Source: Caballeronia sp. dw_19
GTDB lineage: Bacteria; Pseudomonadota; Gammaproteobacteria; Burkholderiales; Burkholderiaceae
Direction of reading: 5' to 3'
Length of the DNA stretch: 56,070 bases
Assembly: GCF_018449515.1 (NCBI RefSeq)
Contig: NZ_JAAVUQ010000047.1
Coordinates: 1-56,070 of the forward strand
Of this stretch, positions 23,974 to 32,769 are shown piece after piece. A model generated the notes under the pieces. It made no database searches, was not told the origin of the DNA, and was given only the letters and a program-made list of their open reading frames with translations. The translations under genes were made by a program, and so were the position numbers. Each line of letters starts with the position of its first letter. Position 1 is the stretch's first letter.

Positions 23974-26318
23974 CACTCCACCGTGGGCCACGCCAGATGC
24001 GGCGACGTCCAGTCCAGTTCACTACCGACCACCATCACCCGCTCGTCGCGCATGAACGCCATGGTCACGCCGACCGACGCGCGCCCGCTGGTCAGCGATA
24101 AATACGGTTGGCAGAACACGGCCGTTCCCATGTTCGCGACCGCCTTCCAGTAATACGGCCGATGATCCCATCGCCCCAACTGCGAGGCGAATAACGGCCC
24201 GAGCCGGAAGTCCGTGCTCGACCCCGCGCGGCCGGCAATATCCTGGCCCAACATGCGCCCGGTATCGTCGAGAACAAAGCAGCGTTTGCACAATTCCAGC
24301 TTCGCCATGGGCGCGATGGCGTCGTCGATACTCGCGCCGTTCGTCAACGCCGCCGCCGCGGTGTTGAGCATGGCGAGATACGGCGCCAACTGCGCTTCGA
24401 AGCGCGCGGTGCGCACGGCACGGCCTTCGGCAATGACATCGAATGCATGATCGATGCGCCGCGTGACCGCTGCCGCCGAGGGCAGCGTGGCGCTCGGCCT
24501 GCCCAGCAAGAACCCTTGCGCGAAATCGACGTTCGATTCCACCGCCAGGATAAGCTCCTCGGTCGTCTCGATCCCTTCCACCACCACCAGCATATCCGCC
24601 CGATGCAACAGCGAAACAATGGTGGGGAGGAGAGGCTGATCCGAGGCGCGGCTCTTCGCGCGGATCAACGCGCCATCGAGCTTGACGAAGTCGGGCTGGA
24701 TGCGCAGCAGGCGGTCGAGATTGGAGTGGCCCGTGCCGAAGTCATCGACTGCAATCAGGAAACCGCAGCCGCGATACCGCCACGCGGCCAGCGCAAGCTC
24801 CTCAACGTCCACCCCTTCGGACTCCAGAATTTCCAGCACCACCCCGCGAGGATCGAGTCCCGCCTCGAAGACGATGGCCGCGAGCGTCTGCTCATAACCC
24901 GGCTGGATGAAGGTGGACGGCGCGACGTTCAGGAAGAGCCAGCAGTCGAGCGGCAGGCGCTTGCGGGCGTTCGCGAGATGGAGGTGGTGGGTCAGTGAAT
25001 CCAGGTCGCTGATGCCGGGATTCGACTGCGGGGCGAACAGCTTGTCGGGCTGCAGTGGCGTGCCATGCTGGTCAAAGCCGCGCAGCAGGGCTTCGAAACC
25101 GACCTGCTTCTGATGCGACAAACTGTAAACCGGCTGGTAGTGGGTGAATAGATCGAACGCGCCCCAGCGGGTGACAACGACCGGTTCTTCATCGACCCGG
25201 GTGTCATTGTCTTCATCGAGAGCGGTGGCGCGCACGCGCTCGACCCGCCTTGCCTGCTCGACGAACACCCGGTTATGGCCCGCGTGTTTCGCGCGCAACA
25301 GCGCTTCGTCGGCACGGTCGAGCAGTTCGACGACATTCTCGTTCGGCCGGCGATGCGCTACGCCAAAGCTGGCGGTGAGAAAACCGTCGGGTCGAAGTAT
25401 CGATGCAACGAGGGTGCGCAGCGTGTCGGCAAGCCCGGTCGCCTGGTCGGGGCCGGGCGCCTTGATAAGGACCGCGAACTCCTCGCCTCCCAGCCGTCCG
25501 ACCACCGCGTCCGCGGGCACTGCGTCGTTCAGGACCTTGGTGACGTCCATCAGCGCTTCGTCGCCTCGCGCGTGGCCGTACTGGTCGTTCAGCGACTTGA
25601 AGCGATCGATGTCCAGGAAGATCGCGCTGACGACTTCATCGTGACCTGTCGTCTCGCTCAGTATCTGTTCCGCCTGCTCGAGAAAGGCGCGCCGGTTCAG
25701 GAGCTGGGTCAAGGGATCGGTTGCGGCGAGCGCCCGCAGTTTCTCTTCGAGCAGGAAGTGGTTGAGCCGGAACCAATAGAAGCCGAAATGAAACGTGGTG
25801 GCTGTCGGGATGCCGATAGCCACCCACATCGCGCATAAGACGTAGTCGTCGTGCGTGAAGGGCACGGCCATCACAAAGGGCAGCCCGGCCAGGTAGAACG
25901 CAATCGTTCCCAGGATGAAATGCCGCGGCGTCAGCCACAGCGGCGCCGCGCAGATCGGGATGACCATGCCGGCCGGTAACATCCAGAAGAGCGGTTTTTC
26001 GACGCCTTGGACGTTGATCACCACCCCGATCTGGAGAACGACGATATAAAGCACGCCGATCAGGCCAAATATAAAAGTAGACGGGGCCTTGGGGATTGCC
26101 GCGACGAGCAACAACATGACGAACGCACAGGTCAGGCGCGGCCAGAGCGGTAAGTCGACCCCCGTTACGTGGGACCGGGCGATGATGAAAATCAGGAGCG
26201 CCACCACGGTAAAGGCCATGGTGACCGTTGATAGCGGCCGTTGCTGATCCATCGAGCGGCGGTGGAAACAGAGTCGAAGCGCAGGTGTGATCGTTGGCGG
26301 AAGCAGGGAGGTGAGCAT
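23973..26318 (-). CDS. Membrane GGDEF-EAL cyclic-di-GMP protein with C-terminal sensor-like domain
   Basis: A 781-residue protein. Residues about 30-185 hold five or six membrane helices. The GGDEF domain (about 200-355) has an active RLGGEEF motif but no RxxD inhibitory site at the expected spacing. The EAL domain (about 375-620) keeps EALLRG, LNVAPS, LEILESEG, VDDFGTG, FVKLDG, VEGIET and QGFLLGRP, so phosphodiesterase residues look intact. The last 150 residues (LELCKRCFVLDDTGRMLGQD) resemble the PAS/Cache-like C-terminal domain of YkuI-type proteins. It may make or break cyclic-di-GMP. The start at 26318 is followed by an in-frame ATG that could also serve. Confidence 0.88.
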   Translation of the reverse strand: MLTSLLPPTITPALRLCFHRRSMDQQRPLSTVTMAFTVVALLIFIIARSHVTGVDLPLWPRLTCAFVMLLLVAAIPKAPSTFIFGLIGVLYIVVLQIGVVINVQGVEKPLFWMLPAGMVIPICAAPLWLTPRHFILGTIAFYLAGLPFVMAVPFTHDDYVLCAMWVAIGIPTATTFHFGFYWFRLNHFLLEEKLRALAATDPLTQLLNRRAFLEQAEQILSETTGHDEVVSAIFLDIDRFKSLNDQYGHARGDEALMDVTKVLNDAVPADAVVGRLGGEEFAVLIKAPGPDQATGLADTLRTLVASILRPDGFLTASFGVAHRRPNENVVELLDRADEALLRAKHAGHNRVFVEQARRVERVRATALDEDNDTRVDEEPVVVTRWGAFDLFTHYQPVYSLSHQKQVGFEALLRGFDQHGTPLQPDKLFAPQSNPGISDLDSLTHHLHLANARKRLPLDCWLFLNVAPSTFIQPGYEQTLAAIVFEAGLDPRGVVLEILESEGVDVEELALAAWRYRGCGFLIAVDDFGTGHSNLDRLLRIQPDFVKLDGALIRAKSRASDQPLLPTIVSLLHRADMLVVVEGIETTEELILAVESNVDFAQGFLLGRPSATLPSAAAVTRRIDHAFDVIAEGRAVRTARFEAQLAPYLAMLNTAAAALTNGASIDDAIAPMAKLELCKRCFVLDDTGRMLGQDIAGRAGSSTDFRLGPLFASQLGRWDHRPYYWKAVANMGTAVFCQPYLSLTSGRASVGVTMAFMRDERVMVVGSELDWTSPHLAWPTVE

Positions 26319-27058
26319 GTTCTCGCGTAAGTTTTAGCAGCCTCATTAATTGATGATGGCTGTCGGCTGTGTCGGGCCGAGTTGTTTGAACTACCGCAGG
26401 TACTGAAATCACATGATCCGATTATCGTCGGATGAAATGGATTGTCTTACTAGGCGCGATTGGGCTCAAGAGAATGTTTAATCGACCATATTGTTTTGGG
26501 GAATAAGGCCATGCGCAGCTATGGCGCTTTTGAGTGCCGGCGTTGTGCGGGAGGGAGAAAGGACGATTTGCGCACAATGCAGTTACGGCTCGCAAACGAT
26601 TTACCGCAACTATCCGGTATTGGAGACAGTTCGAAATCGTATAAAGAGGCAGCGCAACAGCAGCTTAAGTGTCTTCAATTAGTGTCTTCAATCGGTGCAC
26701 GGGGATCGCGTTGATTCGTTGTTGAGTTGTGCGTCGCACAACATGCCATTGTCCGCAGAGCTCGCGGCGCCTTCAATAAACCCGTTGTAATTCAACCGCC
26801 GGTCACCGACCAGTCACCCACCAGTCAGCCGCGAACGGGAATTGCGACTCATTTCAGCGAGTTGCCAACGGGCTCAGGCGCGATGCAGCCAACCCGAACC
26901 TGCATTTCTTCACATGCATGCGCGCCATCATGAGAGAAGTTCGTACCCTTAATTCTCGTCGGTCCCGGCGGGTGTGTTCAGAATCGTCAGTATCCGCACG
27001 ATCATGCAATTCGCCGCAGCGTTGCGACCGCTTTGCATGGTTCCAATTCGTGTATTCA
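26319..27058. other. Gene-free region upstream of phnC
   Basis: About 740 bp without a supported gene. Short frames (for example 26460-26714) lack ribosome sites and recognisable domains. It contains a 12-bp direct repeat AGTGTCTTCAAT (near 26668-26695) and a CACCGACCAGTCACCCACCA repeat-like run near 26804. The promoter of the minus-strand GGDEF-EAL gene and the distal phnC control region must lie here. Confidence 0.5.
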
Positions 27059-27108
27059 TCTAGACGTCTTGCAAGCGTCACCGCAACGTCATGTTGCGTT
27101 CCTAGAAT
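27059..27108 (+). promoter_or_regulatory. phnC promoter with PhnF-like and Pho-box-like sites
   Basis: TCTAGACG at 27059-27066 matches 8 bases of the palindrome in the phnF/phnG gap. Next come two GTCA cores 11 bp apart (27077-27080 and 27088-27091), the spacing of PhoB direct repeats in a Pho box. The -10-like TAGAAT follows at 27103-27108. The layout (Pho box in place of a -35, then -10) is that of phosphate-starvation promoters. Confidence 0.5.
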
Positions 27109-27153
27109 CCGTCTCGACGCTGAAAAGCTTTGACACGCGATTGTGAGGACACC

Positions 27154-28047
27154 ATGGATGCAATTCACATTGAACGTCTCTGCAAGACGTTCAATAACGG
27201 CCGCAAGGCACTCGACTCCATCGACCTGAAAGTTGGCGAGGGAGAAATGATCGCGCTGATCGGTGCATCGGGTTCAGGGAAGTCCACGCTTTTGCGGCAC
27301 ATTGCCGGCTTTACAGCATCCGACCCCGCGCCCTCGCATGTCACGCTGCTCGGCCGGCCCATCCAGCAAAACGGCAAGGTCGCGCGCGAGGTTCGTCGAA
27401 TTCGCCGGGATGTCGCGTTTGTCTTTCAGCAGTTCAATCTCGTGGGGCGTCTCACCGTGCGCACCAATGTGCTGCTCGGCGCGTTGTCGCGAGTCTCGTT
27501 GTGGCGGCGTCTTATTGGCCGGTTTCCGCGGGTGGAGCATGAGCTTGCGATGGCGTCGCTCAGCGCAATGGGTATTGGCGACCACATCAACGAGCGCGCC
27601 AGCACCTTGTCCGGCGGTCAGCAACAGCGCGCGGCGCTGGCGCGCGCGCTGGTGCAGCGGGCTCGTATTGTTCTCGCCGACGAACCCATTGCATCGCTGG
27701 ACCCCGAGTCGTCGCGGCGTGTCATGGAACTGCTTCAGTCGCTGAACGAGGATCACGGCTTGACCGTGGTGGTGTCCTTGCATCAGATCGACGTAGCGAT
27801 GAAATATTGCGCGCGTACCGTCGCGCTGCGCGACGGCCGCGTGGTCTACGACGGCCCGTCCGCCAGCCTCACGCCATCCCTTCTGCGCGACCTGTATGGT
27901 GCCGCAGCGGAAGAACTGCTGACCGACACGGAGAGCGCGCAGCGCGACGTGGCGAAGCAGGTCGAACGTGCCGTTGACCGTGCCGCGTCGCGCCCCGAAG
28001 GCGCGTCGGCACGCTCCGCCGCGTTTGCGTCGGCTGCCAGTTCCTGA
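27154..28047 (+). CDS. phnC: Phosphonate ABC transporter ATP-binding protein
   Basis: A 297-residue ATPase of the PhnC type that drives import of phosphonates with PhnD and PhnE. Motifs: Walker A GASGSGKST, PhnC-typical FVFQQFNLVGRLTVRTNVL, signature LSGGQQQRAALARAL, Walker B IVLADEPIASLDPES and the switch His in VVSLHQID. The C-terminus carries an Ala/Arg-rich extension of about 40 residues beyond the usual family end. Start ATG 27154 has GAGGA upstream. It is the first gene of phnCDE and has a phosphate-type promoter. Confidence 0.92.
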   Translation: MDAIHIERLCKTFNNGRKALDSIDLKVGEGEMIALIGASGSGKSTLLRHIAGFTASDPAPSHVTLLGRPIQQNGKVAREVRRIRRDVAFVFQQFNLVGRLTVRTNVLLGALSRVSLWRRLIGRFPRVEHELAMASLSAMGIGDHINERASTLSGGQQQRAALARALVQRARIVLADEPIASLDPESSRRVMELLQSLNEDHGLTVVVSLHQIDVAMKYCARTVALRDGRVVYDGPSASLTPSLLRDLYGAAAEELLTDTESAQRDVAKQVERAVDRAASRPEGASARSAAFASAASS

Positions 28048-28122
28048 ACGCGTGCCCTCATTGTGCTTTTGAGCCCCGCTTTGAACACCCGCTTTGAACA
28101 CCTTTAACCCTGGACCTATTCG

Positions 28123-29094
28123 ATGAAATCAGCCCGTCTTCTTCTGGCCGGTGTGGCCCTCGCTGCCTGTTTTGTCACGCAGGTGGTGCGCGCCGAAACG
28201 CTCAACTTCGGCATTATCTCGACCGACAACTCGTCCGCGCTCAGGCAGCGCTGGCAGCCGCTGATCGACGACCTCAACAAGCAGACAGGCCTCGACGTCA
28301 AGCCGTTCTTCGCGACTGACTATGCCGGCATTATCGAAGCGATGCGGTTTAACAAGGTGCAGATCGGCTACTTCGGTAACGCCTCCGCTATCGAAGCCGT
28401 GGACCGCGGCAATGGTGAAGTGTTCGCGAAGGTGAAGTACAAAAGCGGCGAAGCGGGCTACTACTCGCTGCTGATCACGAACGTGAACAGCAAGTGGAAG
28501 ACTGTCGATCAGGTGCTGAAGAACACGCACGACATCAACCTCGGTTTCGGCGATCCGAACTCGACCTCGGGCACGCTCGTGCCGTCGTATTACCTGTTCG
28601 CGAAGAACGGCATCTCGGTGCGCAATGACTTCAAGAGCGTGCTTCCTTCCAGCCATGAGGCGAACATGCTGGCTGTGGTGAACAACCGTGTCGACATCGC
28701 AACGAACAATACCGACATGGTGGAGACCCTGAGGCAAAATCATCCCGATTTGCTCAAGCAGGTGCGCGTATTGTGGAAGTCGCCGCTGATTCCGTCGGAC
28801 CCGCTGGTATGGCGCCGTGACCTGCCGCAGGCGACGAAAGACAAGCTGCGCAATTTCTTCGATCACTACGCGCAGAGCGATCCGCGCGAGCAGGCGATCA
28901 TGGCGGGGATCACGGGCCTGTCGGGCTTCGCGGATTCCACCGATGCGCAGCTTATCCCGATACGTCAAATGGCCTTGTTCCAGAAGAAGCAGCAGGTCCA
29001 GAACGACGAGCACATGTCCGACGCGGACAAGAAATCGCAGATCGCGGCGCTCGACCAGAAGCTCTCGCAACTGGATAGCGTGGCGGCGAAGTGA
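28123..29094 (+). CDS. phnD: Phosphonate ABC transporter substrate-binding protein
   Basis: A 323-residue periplasmic protein that binds phosphonates such as 2-aminoethylphosphonate. It has a signal peptide (residues 1-24, ending VVRA), LNFGIISTDNSSALRQRWQP at the N-terminus, the Tyr-containing EAGYYSLL segment and the phosphate-binding loop DPNSTSGTLVPSYYLF. The start is ATG 28123. The upstream 75 bp contain two copies of CGCTTTGAACACC. The gene end overlaps phnE (GTGA), giving a coupled phnCDE operon. Confidence 0.92.
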   Translation: MKSARLLLAGVALAACFVTQVVRAETLNFGIISTDNSSALRQRWQPLIDDLNKQTGLDVKPFFATDYAGIIEAMRFNKVQIGYFGNASAIEAVDRGNGEVFAKVKYKSGEAGYYSLLITNVNSKWKTVDQVLKNTHDINLGFGDPNSTSGTLVPSYYLFAKNGISVRNDFKSVLPSSHEANMLAVVNNRVDIATNNTDMVETLRQNHPDLLKQVRVLWKSPLIPSDPLVWRRDLPQATKDKLRNFFDHYAQSDPREQAIMAGITGLSGFADSTDAQLIPIRQMALFQKKQQVQNDEHMSDADKKSQIAALDQKLSQLDSVAAK

Positions 29095-29924
29095 AGCACA
29101 ACGCCGACGCCTATTCCCTCGACAGCGCGCAAGGTGGTTCGCTGCCACTGAAGCTCGAATTGCGGCAACCGAAACGAAGCTGGTTGTCCATGTTCGGATG
29201 GTTGGTGGTGGTGGCCATGCTCGGGCTGTCCTGGCATAGCGCCGACATGCGCCCGCTCGATCTCTTCAGCGATTCCGGCAACATGCTGCAATTCGGCAAG
29301 GACTTTTTTCCGCCGGATTTCTCTGACTGGCGCACCTATGTGCACGAGATGATCGTCACACTGGCCGTAGCGGTGTGGGGCACGGCGCTCGCGCTGGTAT
29401 GCGCCGTGCCGTGCGGGCTGCTGTCGGCCTCCAACATCGCGCCGATGTGGATCGTACAGCCAGTGCGCCGCGCGATGGACGCATGCCGCGCAATCAACGA
29501 GATGGTCTTCGCGATGCTGTTTATCGTTGCGGTGGGACTCGGGCCGTTCGCGGGCGTGCTTGCGCTTTGGGTGCATACCACCGGCGTGCTGGCGAAGCTG
29601 TTCGCCGAAGCGGTGGAAGCGATCGATGCACGGCCGGCAGAAGGCGTGCGAGCAACCGGCGCAAGCAGTCTCGATGAAGTCCTTTACGGCGTGCTGCCGC
29701 AGGTCCTGCCATTGTGGATCTCGTATGCGTTGTACCGGTTCGAGTCGAACGTACGTTCGGCGATGGTGGTCGGCATGGTCGGCGCGGGCGGAATTGGCGT
29801 GGTGTTGTATGAAGCGATCCGCTCGTTCAACTATGCGCAGACCGCGGCCGTACTGCTGATGGTCATCGTGATCGTGACGCTGATCGATCTGGCGTCCGCG
29901 TGGCTTCGTGAACGTGTGATCTGA
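29091..29924 (+). CDS. phnE: Phosphonate ABC transporter permease
   Basis: A 277-residue inner-membrane permease with about six hydrophobic segments; the first, LSMFGWLVVVAMLGLSWHS, starts near residue 33. The EAA loop is EAVEAIDARPAEGVRATGAS. It starts with GTG 29091, which overlaps the phnD stop. It is a single permease and presumably forms a homodimer. The gene is convergent with phnN, with a hairpin between them. Confidence 0.9.
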   Translation: MKHNADAYSLDSAQGGSLPLKLELRQPKRSWLSMFGWLVVVAMLGLSWHSADMRPLDLFSDSGNMLQFGKDFFPPDFSDWRTYVHEMIVTLAVAVWGTALALVCAVPCGLLSASNIAPMWIVQPVRRAMDACRAINEMVFAMLFIVAVGLGPFAGVLALWVHTTGVLAKLFAEAVEAIDARPAEGVRATGASSLDEVLYGVLPQVLPLWISYALYRFESNVRSAMVVGMVGAGGIGVVLYEAIRSFNYAQTAAVLLMVIVIVTLIDLASAWLRERVI

Positions 29925-29927
29925 ACG

Positions 29928-29968
29928 TGCTGGCCGCCGGTCCAATGGTAATGGTCCGCCGGCCAGCA
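29928..29968. terminator. Hairpin between convergent phnE and phnN
   Basis: TGCTGGCC (29928-29935) pairs with GGCCAGCA (29961-29968), and most of the inner bases also pair around an AATGGTAAT loop. It lacks a T-tract, but its place between two converging stops suggests a role in transcription ending or mRNA protection. Confidence 0.5.
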
Positions 29969-29970
29969 GT

Positions 29971-30525
29971 TCAAAGTTGCTGCTGACTGATTGCGGCCAG
30001 TAGCTGCTGGCCTGCTTCGGAAAGCAGACCTGAATTGTCGATGGTGATGAGCCGCGCCTGTTCGGGAAGCGACAAGACGGGGCGACGCGCAAGCCGCGCT
30101 TCCATCTGCCGCGAATCTTCGCGGCCGCGCCGCTCGAGCCGGGCGGCCAGGATCGTGGGGCTTGCATGAATCTGGACGAACTGTGTGAACGGATAACGTT
30201 CCAGCGCAGCCGGTGCATGTTGGCGCGACCCGTTGACTACGACCGGCAAGCCGCGCGTGAGCCATGCATCGATCTCGACGCCAATGCCATAGTGCAGTCC
30301 GAGACTTTCCCAATGCATCGAGAAAACGCCGCTGGCCAGACGCGCGGCGAATTCCTCGCGGCTCAGGGCGACATGATTTTCACCATCGGAAACGGGGCGC
30401 GTGATGTAGCGATGCGCGAACATCACCTGCGCGCCAATGCGTTCACGAACGAAGCCGAGCAACGAGTCCTTGCCGGCGCCCGATGGCCCCATTACGTAGA
30501 TCAGTCGACCGGTTTCCATGCTCAT
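29971..30525 (-). CDS. phnN: Ribose 1,5-bisphosphate phosphokinase
   Basis: A 184-residue guanylate-kinase-like enzyme that turns ribose 1,5-bisphosphate into PRPP, the salvage step for the ribose released by the C-P lyase pathway. It shows Walker A MGPSGAGKDSLL, the HRYITRP segment and a VVVNGSRQ strand typical of PhnN. Start ATG 30525 overlaps the DUF1045 stop; ATG 30519 is an alternative. It is the last gene of a minus-strand operon with DUF1045 and phnF. Confidence 0.9.
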   Translation of the reverse strand: MSMETGRLIYVMGPSGAGKDSLLGFVRERIGAQVMFAHRYITRPVSDGENHVALSREEFAARLASGVFSMHWESLGLHYGIGVEIDAWLTRGLPVVVNGSRQHAPAALERYPFTQFVQIHASPTILAARLERRGREDSRQMEARLARRPVLSLPEQARLITIDNSGLLSEAGQQLLAAISQQQL

Positions 30526-31283
30526 TCAAGGGCCTCGGAGTGGGCATTCGCGAAGGGCAGGCGCTGCCATAGCGTGAACGGCGCACCCGGATCCGGTTGA
30601 ACAAAAAGCGCTGCCTCGTGGAAGGGCAGCGGTCCGAGCGCTTCAGCGCGGGTTTGCCACAGCGAGACAATGGCCGCACGCACCGAAGCCGAATCGAGTG
30701 CATCGGAGAGCGTCATGTGGAAGCGGAATTCATCGAGCACGTACGGGTAGCCCCATTCATGCAACAGGGTTCGCTGCCGCTCGCTCAAGCCTGACGCCAG
30801 GCGCCGTTCGGCATCTTCCGCCGAGGGACGCGCACGCAGCGAGGCGAGGGCGTACAACGCGCTGGCAGCCACCCGGCGGATGGATTCGTCGTCATCCGGC
30901 CGCGCGGCTCGCAACGCGACGAAGCGGCCCATCTCGACGGCGGACAGGGGGGCATCGAACCGGGTGATGTGACTGGCCCACTCGCGAGTCTCCGATAAAA
31001 CCTGCTGCGGCGTCACACCTTCGGCGGTGTGAAAAGGCGCGACAAGCGTTCCGTGCCAGCCATAACGTCGCGGTGAGCCGGTCAGCGCGGCAACGGTCTG
31101 CCCGAGTGCGGTAATGGCGGGTTCCTCGGGTGTTTCGGTCGAGCGTCCAGTTTCGGCATTGCGGCCAAGCCATTCGCAGCCCGCGCGCCACCATGTGGAA
31201 GACGCCGGCGGTGCGTAGTAAAGCGCGATGCGCGCGTCGGGTGTCCAGGCATCCAAGACGGTGTCGTTCGCTTCGCCGTTCAT
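30522..31283 (-). CDS. DUF1045 phosphonate-operon protein (2H phosphoesterase-like)
   Basis: A 253-residue protein of the phn-operon DUF1045 family. It contains two HxT-type motifs, GWHGTLVAPFH (about residue 79) and FRFHMTLSDAL (about residue 180), the catalytic pattern of 2H phosphoesterases, which open cyclic phosphodiesters. It overlaps phnF and phnN by 4 bp each. No phnP, the enzyme that opens the cyclic ribose phosphate made by PhnJ, is present in this locus, so this protein may do that step. The family assignment is firm; the activity is inference. Confidence 0.82.
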   Translation of the reverse strand: MNGEANDTVLDAWTPDARIALYYAPPASSTWWRAGCEWLGRNAETGRSTETPEEPAITALGQTVAALTGSPRRYGWHGTLVAPFHTAEGVTPQQVLSETREWASHITRFDAPLSAVEMGRFVALRAARPDDDESIRRVAASALYALASLRARPSAEDAERRLASGLSERQRTLLHEWGYPYVLDEFRFHMTLSDALDSASVRAAIVSLWQTRAEALGPLPFHEAALFVQPDPGAPFTLWQRLPFANAHSEALE

Positions 31284-32038
31284 ACGCCGTCCTCGACCAG
31301 CAATTGCACCCGGTCGGCGGCGAAGTGGGTAATACCGTATTTGATGGGCACACCGGCTTCGTCGACGTCGACGCTTTCAACCCACATCACCGGTTGCGCC
31401 CGATTGATCTGCAAGCGCCGCGCGACGTCCGAGCTGGGCAGAATACAGCCGATACGGCTCCATTTACGCGTGTAATCCACCACGCCGAATTCAGCCAGCG
31501 CCGCGCTGACCCCTTGTACGCCGGCAAGCACGCCGGGCAGGTCGGCGAAGCGCATGGCAGGGAACCAGCTGCGCGCATAGGTCAGCGGCACGTCGTCGGA
31601 ATCGTGGCGTGTCTCGATCTGGTACACGAACGTCCCTGCGCGGATGGAGAGCGCTTTCGCGGTGACCGGATCAGCCTTCACCTTTTCGCTGGAAAGGACC
31701 ACGCCCACCGATGCCTGGTTATTACGCCGCAGGTTTTCAGTGAAGCGCGTGCGCCGCCCGATCTGGTAGTCAATCGCACCCGGTTGCACGAACGTGCCTC
31801 GGCCCTGCTCGACGCTCACCAGCCCCGTGGCGGCCAGCCGCAGCATTGCCCGGCGCACCGTGTGCCGGTTGACGTCGAAACGTCTGGCGAGTTCAGCCTC
31901 GCTGGGCAGGCGGCCATCTTCGCCGAAGCTGTTCGCCGTGATCTCCGCCGAAAGAATCTGTTCGATCTGACGCCATACCGCGACGCCCGCGCCGCGTTCC
32001 ACGGCCAGGCCCGGCGTGCCAGTTTCGTTAGATGTCAT
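31280..32038 (-). CDS. phnF: Phosphonate-operon GntR/HutC-type regulator
   Basis: A 252-residue regulator: an N-terminal winged helix (residues about 20-88, GRLPSEAELARRFDVNRHTV, then RRAMLRLAATGLVSVEQGRG) and a C-terminal UTRA ligand domain that runs to the end (VMWVESVDVDEAGVPIKYG). PhnF proteins repress phosphonate genes. The start is ATG 32038. It is divergent from phnG, and a 10-bp palindrome in the gap is a likely operator. It heads the phnF-DUF1045-phnN operon. Confidence 0.9.
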   Translation of the reverse strand: MTSNETGTPGLAVERGAGVAVWRQIEQILSAEITANSFGEDGRLPSEAELARRFDVNRHTVRRAMLRLAATGLVSVEQGRGTFVQPGAIDYQIGRRTRFTENLRRNNQASVGVVLSSEKVKADPVTAKALSIRAGTFVYQIETRHDSDDVPLTYARSWFPAMRFADLPGVLAGVQGVSAALAEFGVVDYTRKWSRIGCILPSSDVARRLQINRAQPVMWVESVDVDEAGVPIKYGITHFAADRVQLLVEDGV

Positions 32039-32133
32039 GTCGCTGTCATTCCTGTCGGTTTGAATATCGTTTTCGGCATTGTAGTGCGCCGCCGATGGCG
32101 AAAATGTGAAAGCAGGGCGCTAGCGAATAATTT

Positions 32134-32169
32134 TCATCCGGTTGCACAAACGTCTAGACGACCGGATGA
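32134..32169. promoter_or_regulatory. Candidate PhnF operator in the phnF/phnG gap
   Basis: The perfect palindrome CGTCTAGACG (32151-32160) lies inside a wider inverted repeat TCATCCGGT/ACCGGATGA (32134-32142 and 32161-32169). Its TCTAGACG half also occurs before phnC (27059-27066). Position between the divergent phnF and phnG genes supports control of both directions. Confidence 0.55.
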
Positions 32170-32259
32170 CTATTCTAGTAGCGTTCAGACTGGACAGAAC
32201 GATGAAATCACGGACGCGGCTTGGGGCACCATCGCGCCCTTTATTGACGAGGTATGACC

Positions 32260-32769
32260 ATGAGTACATCTGCGCAGACGCCCGCGCATCCCGCACCACC
32301 CGCGCCACCCGGTCCCGTGACACGGCGGGAGTGGTTGGCCATCCTGGCGCGCACGCCGCGAGCCTGCATGAAAGACGCGCTTGATACGGCACTGGATGGC
32401 GCGTCGCCGCCTGAATTCGACTGGCTGCGCGCACCCGATATCGGCCTTGCGATGGTGCGCGGACGGGTTGGTGGCAGCGGAGACGCGTTCAATCTGGGTG
32501 AAGTGACCGTGACACGCGCGACGCTTCGGTTGCGGGTTCGCGAGGGACGTGCGGCAGTGGGTATCGCCGTGCACATGGGGCGGGACAAGGAGCGGGCGAC
32601 ACTCGCCGCGCTCGCTGACGCGCTCCTGCAGACGCCCGCTTTCGAAGCCCGGATGCATGAGCACGTGTTGGCGCCGCTCGCTGCGCGCATCGCGGAAAAC
32701 CGGGCGCAAAAACAGGCCCGCGCCGCGGGTACCAAGGTGGAATTCTTTACGATGGTGAGGGGCGACTGA
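32260..32769 (+). CDS. phnG: C-P lyase complex subunit PhnG
   Basis: A 169-residue core subunit of the PhnGHIJ complex that couples phosphonate to ATP. Family features include the REWLAILARTPRACM start region and LGEVTVTRATLRL, then GIAVHMGRDKERATLAALAD. ATG 32260 is preferred, since an ATG 6 bp earlier is too close to the GACGAGG ribosome site (32246-32252). Its stop overlaps phnH. The N-terminus has a Pro/Ala-rich stretch slightly longer than usual. Confidence 0.88.
   Translation: MSTSAQTPAHPAPPAPPGPVTRREWLAILARTPRACMKDALDTALDGASPPEFDWLRAPDIGLAMVRGRVGGSGDAFNLGEVTVTRATLRLRVREGRAAVGIAVHMGRDKERATLAALADALLQTPAFEARMHEHVLAPLAARIAENRAQKQARAAGTKVEFFTMVRGD

Noticed and set aside
26460..26714. 84-codon frame in the gap before phnC
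   Set aside because: No ribosome site, no recognisable domain, and no codon bias like that of the neighbouring genes.
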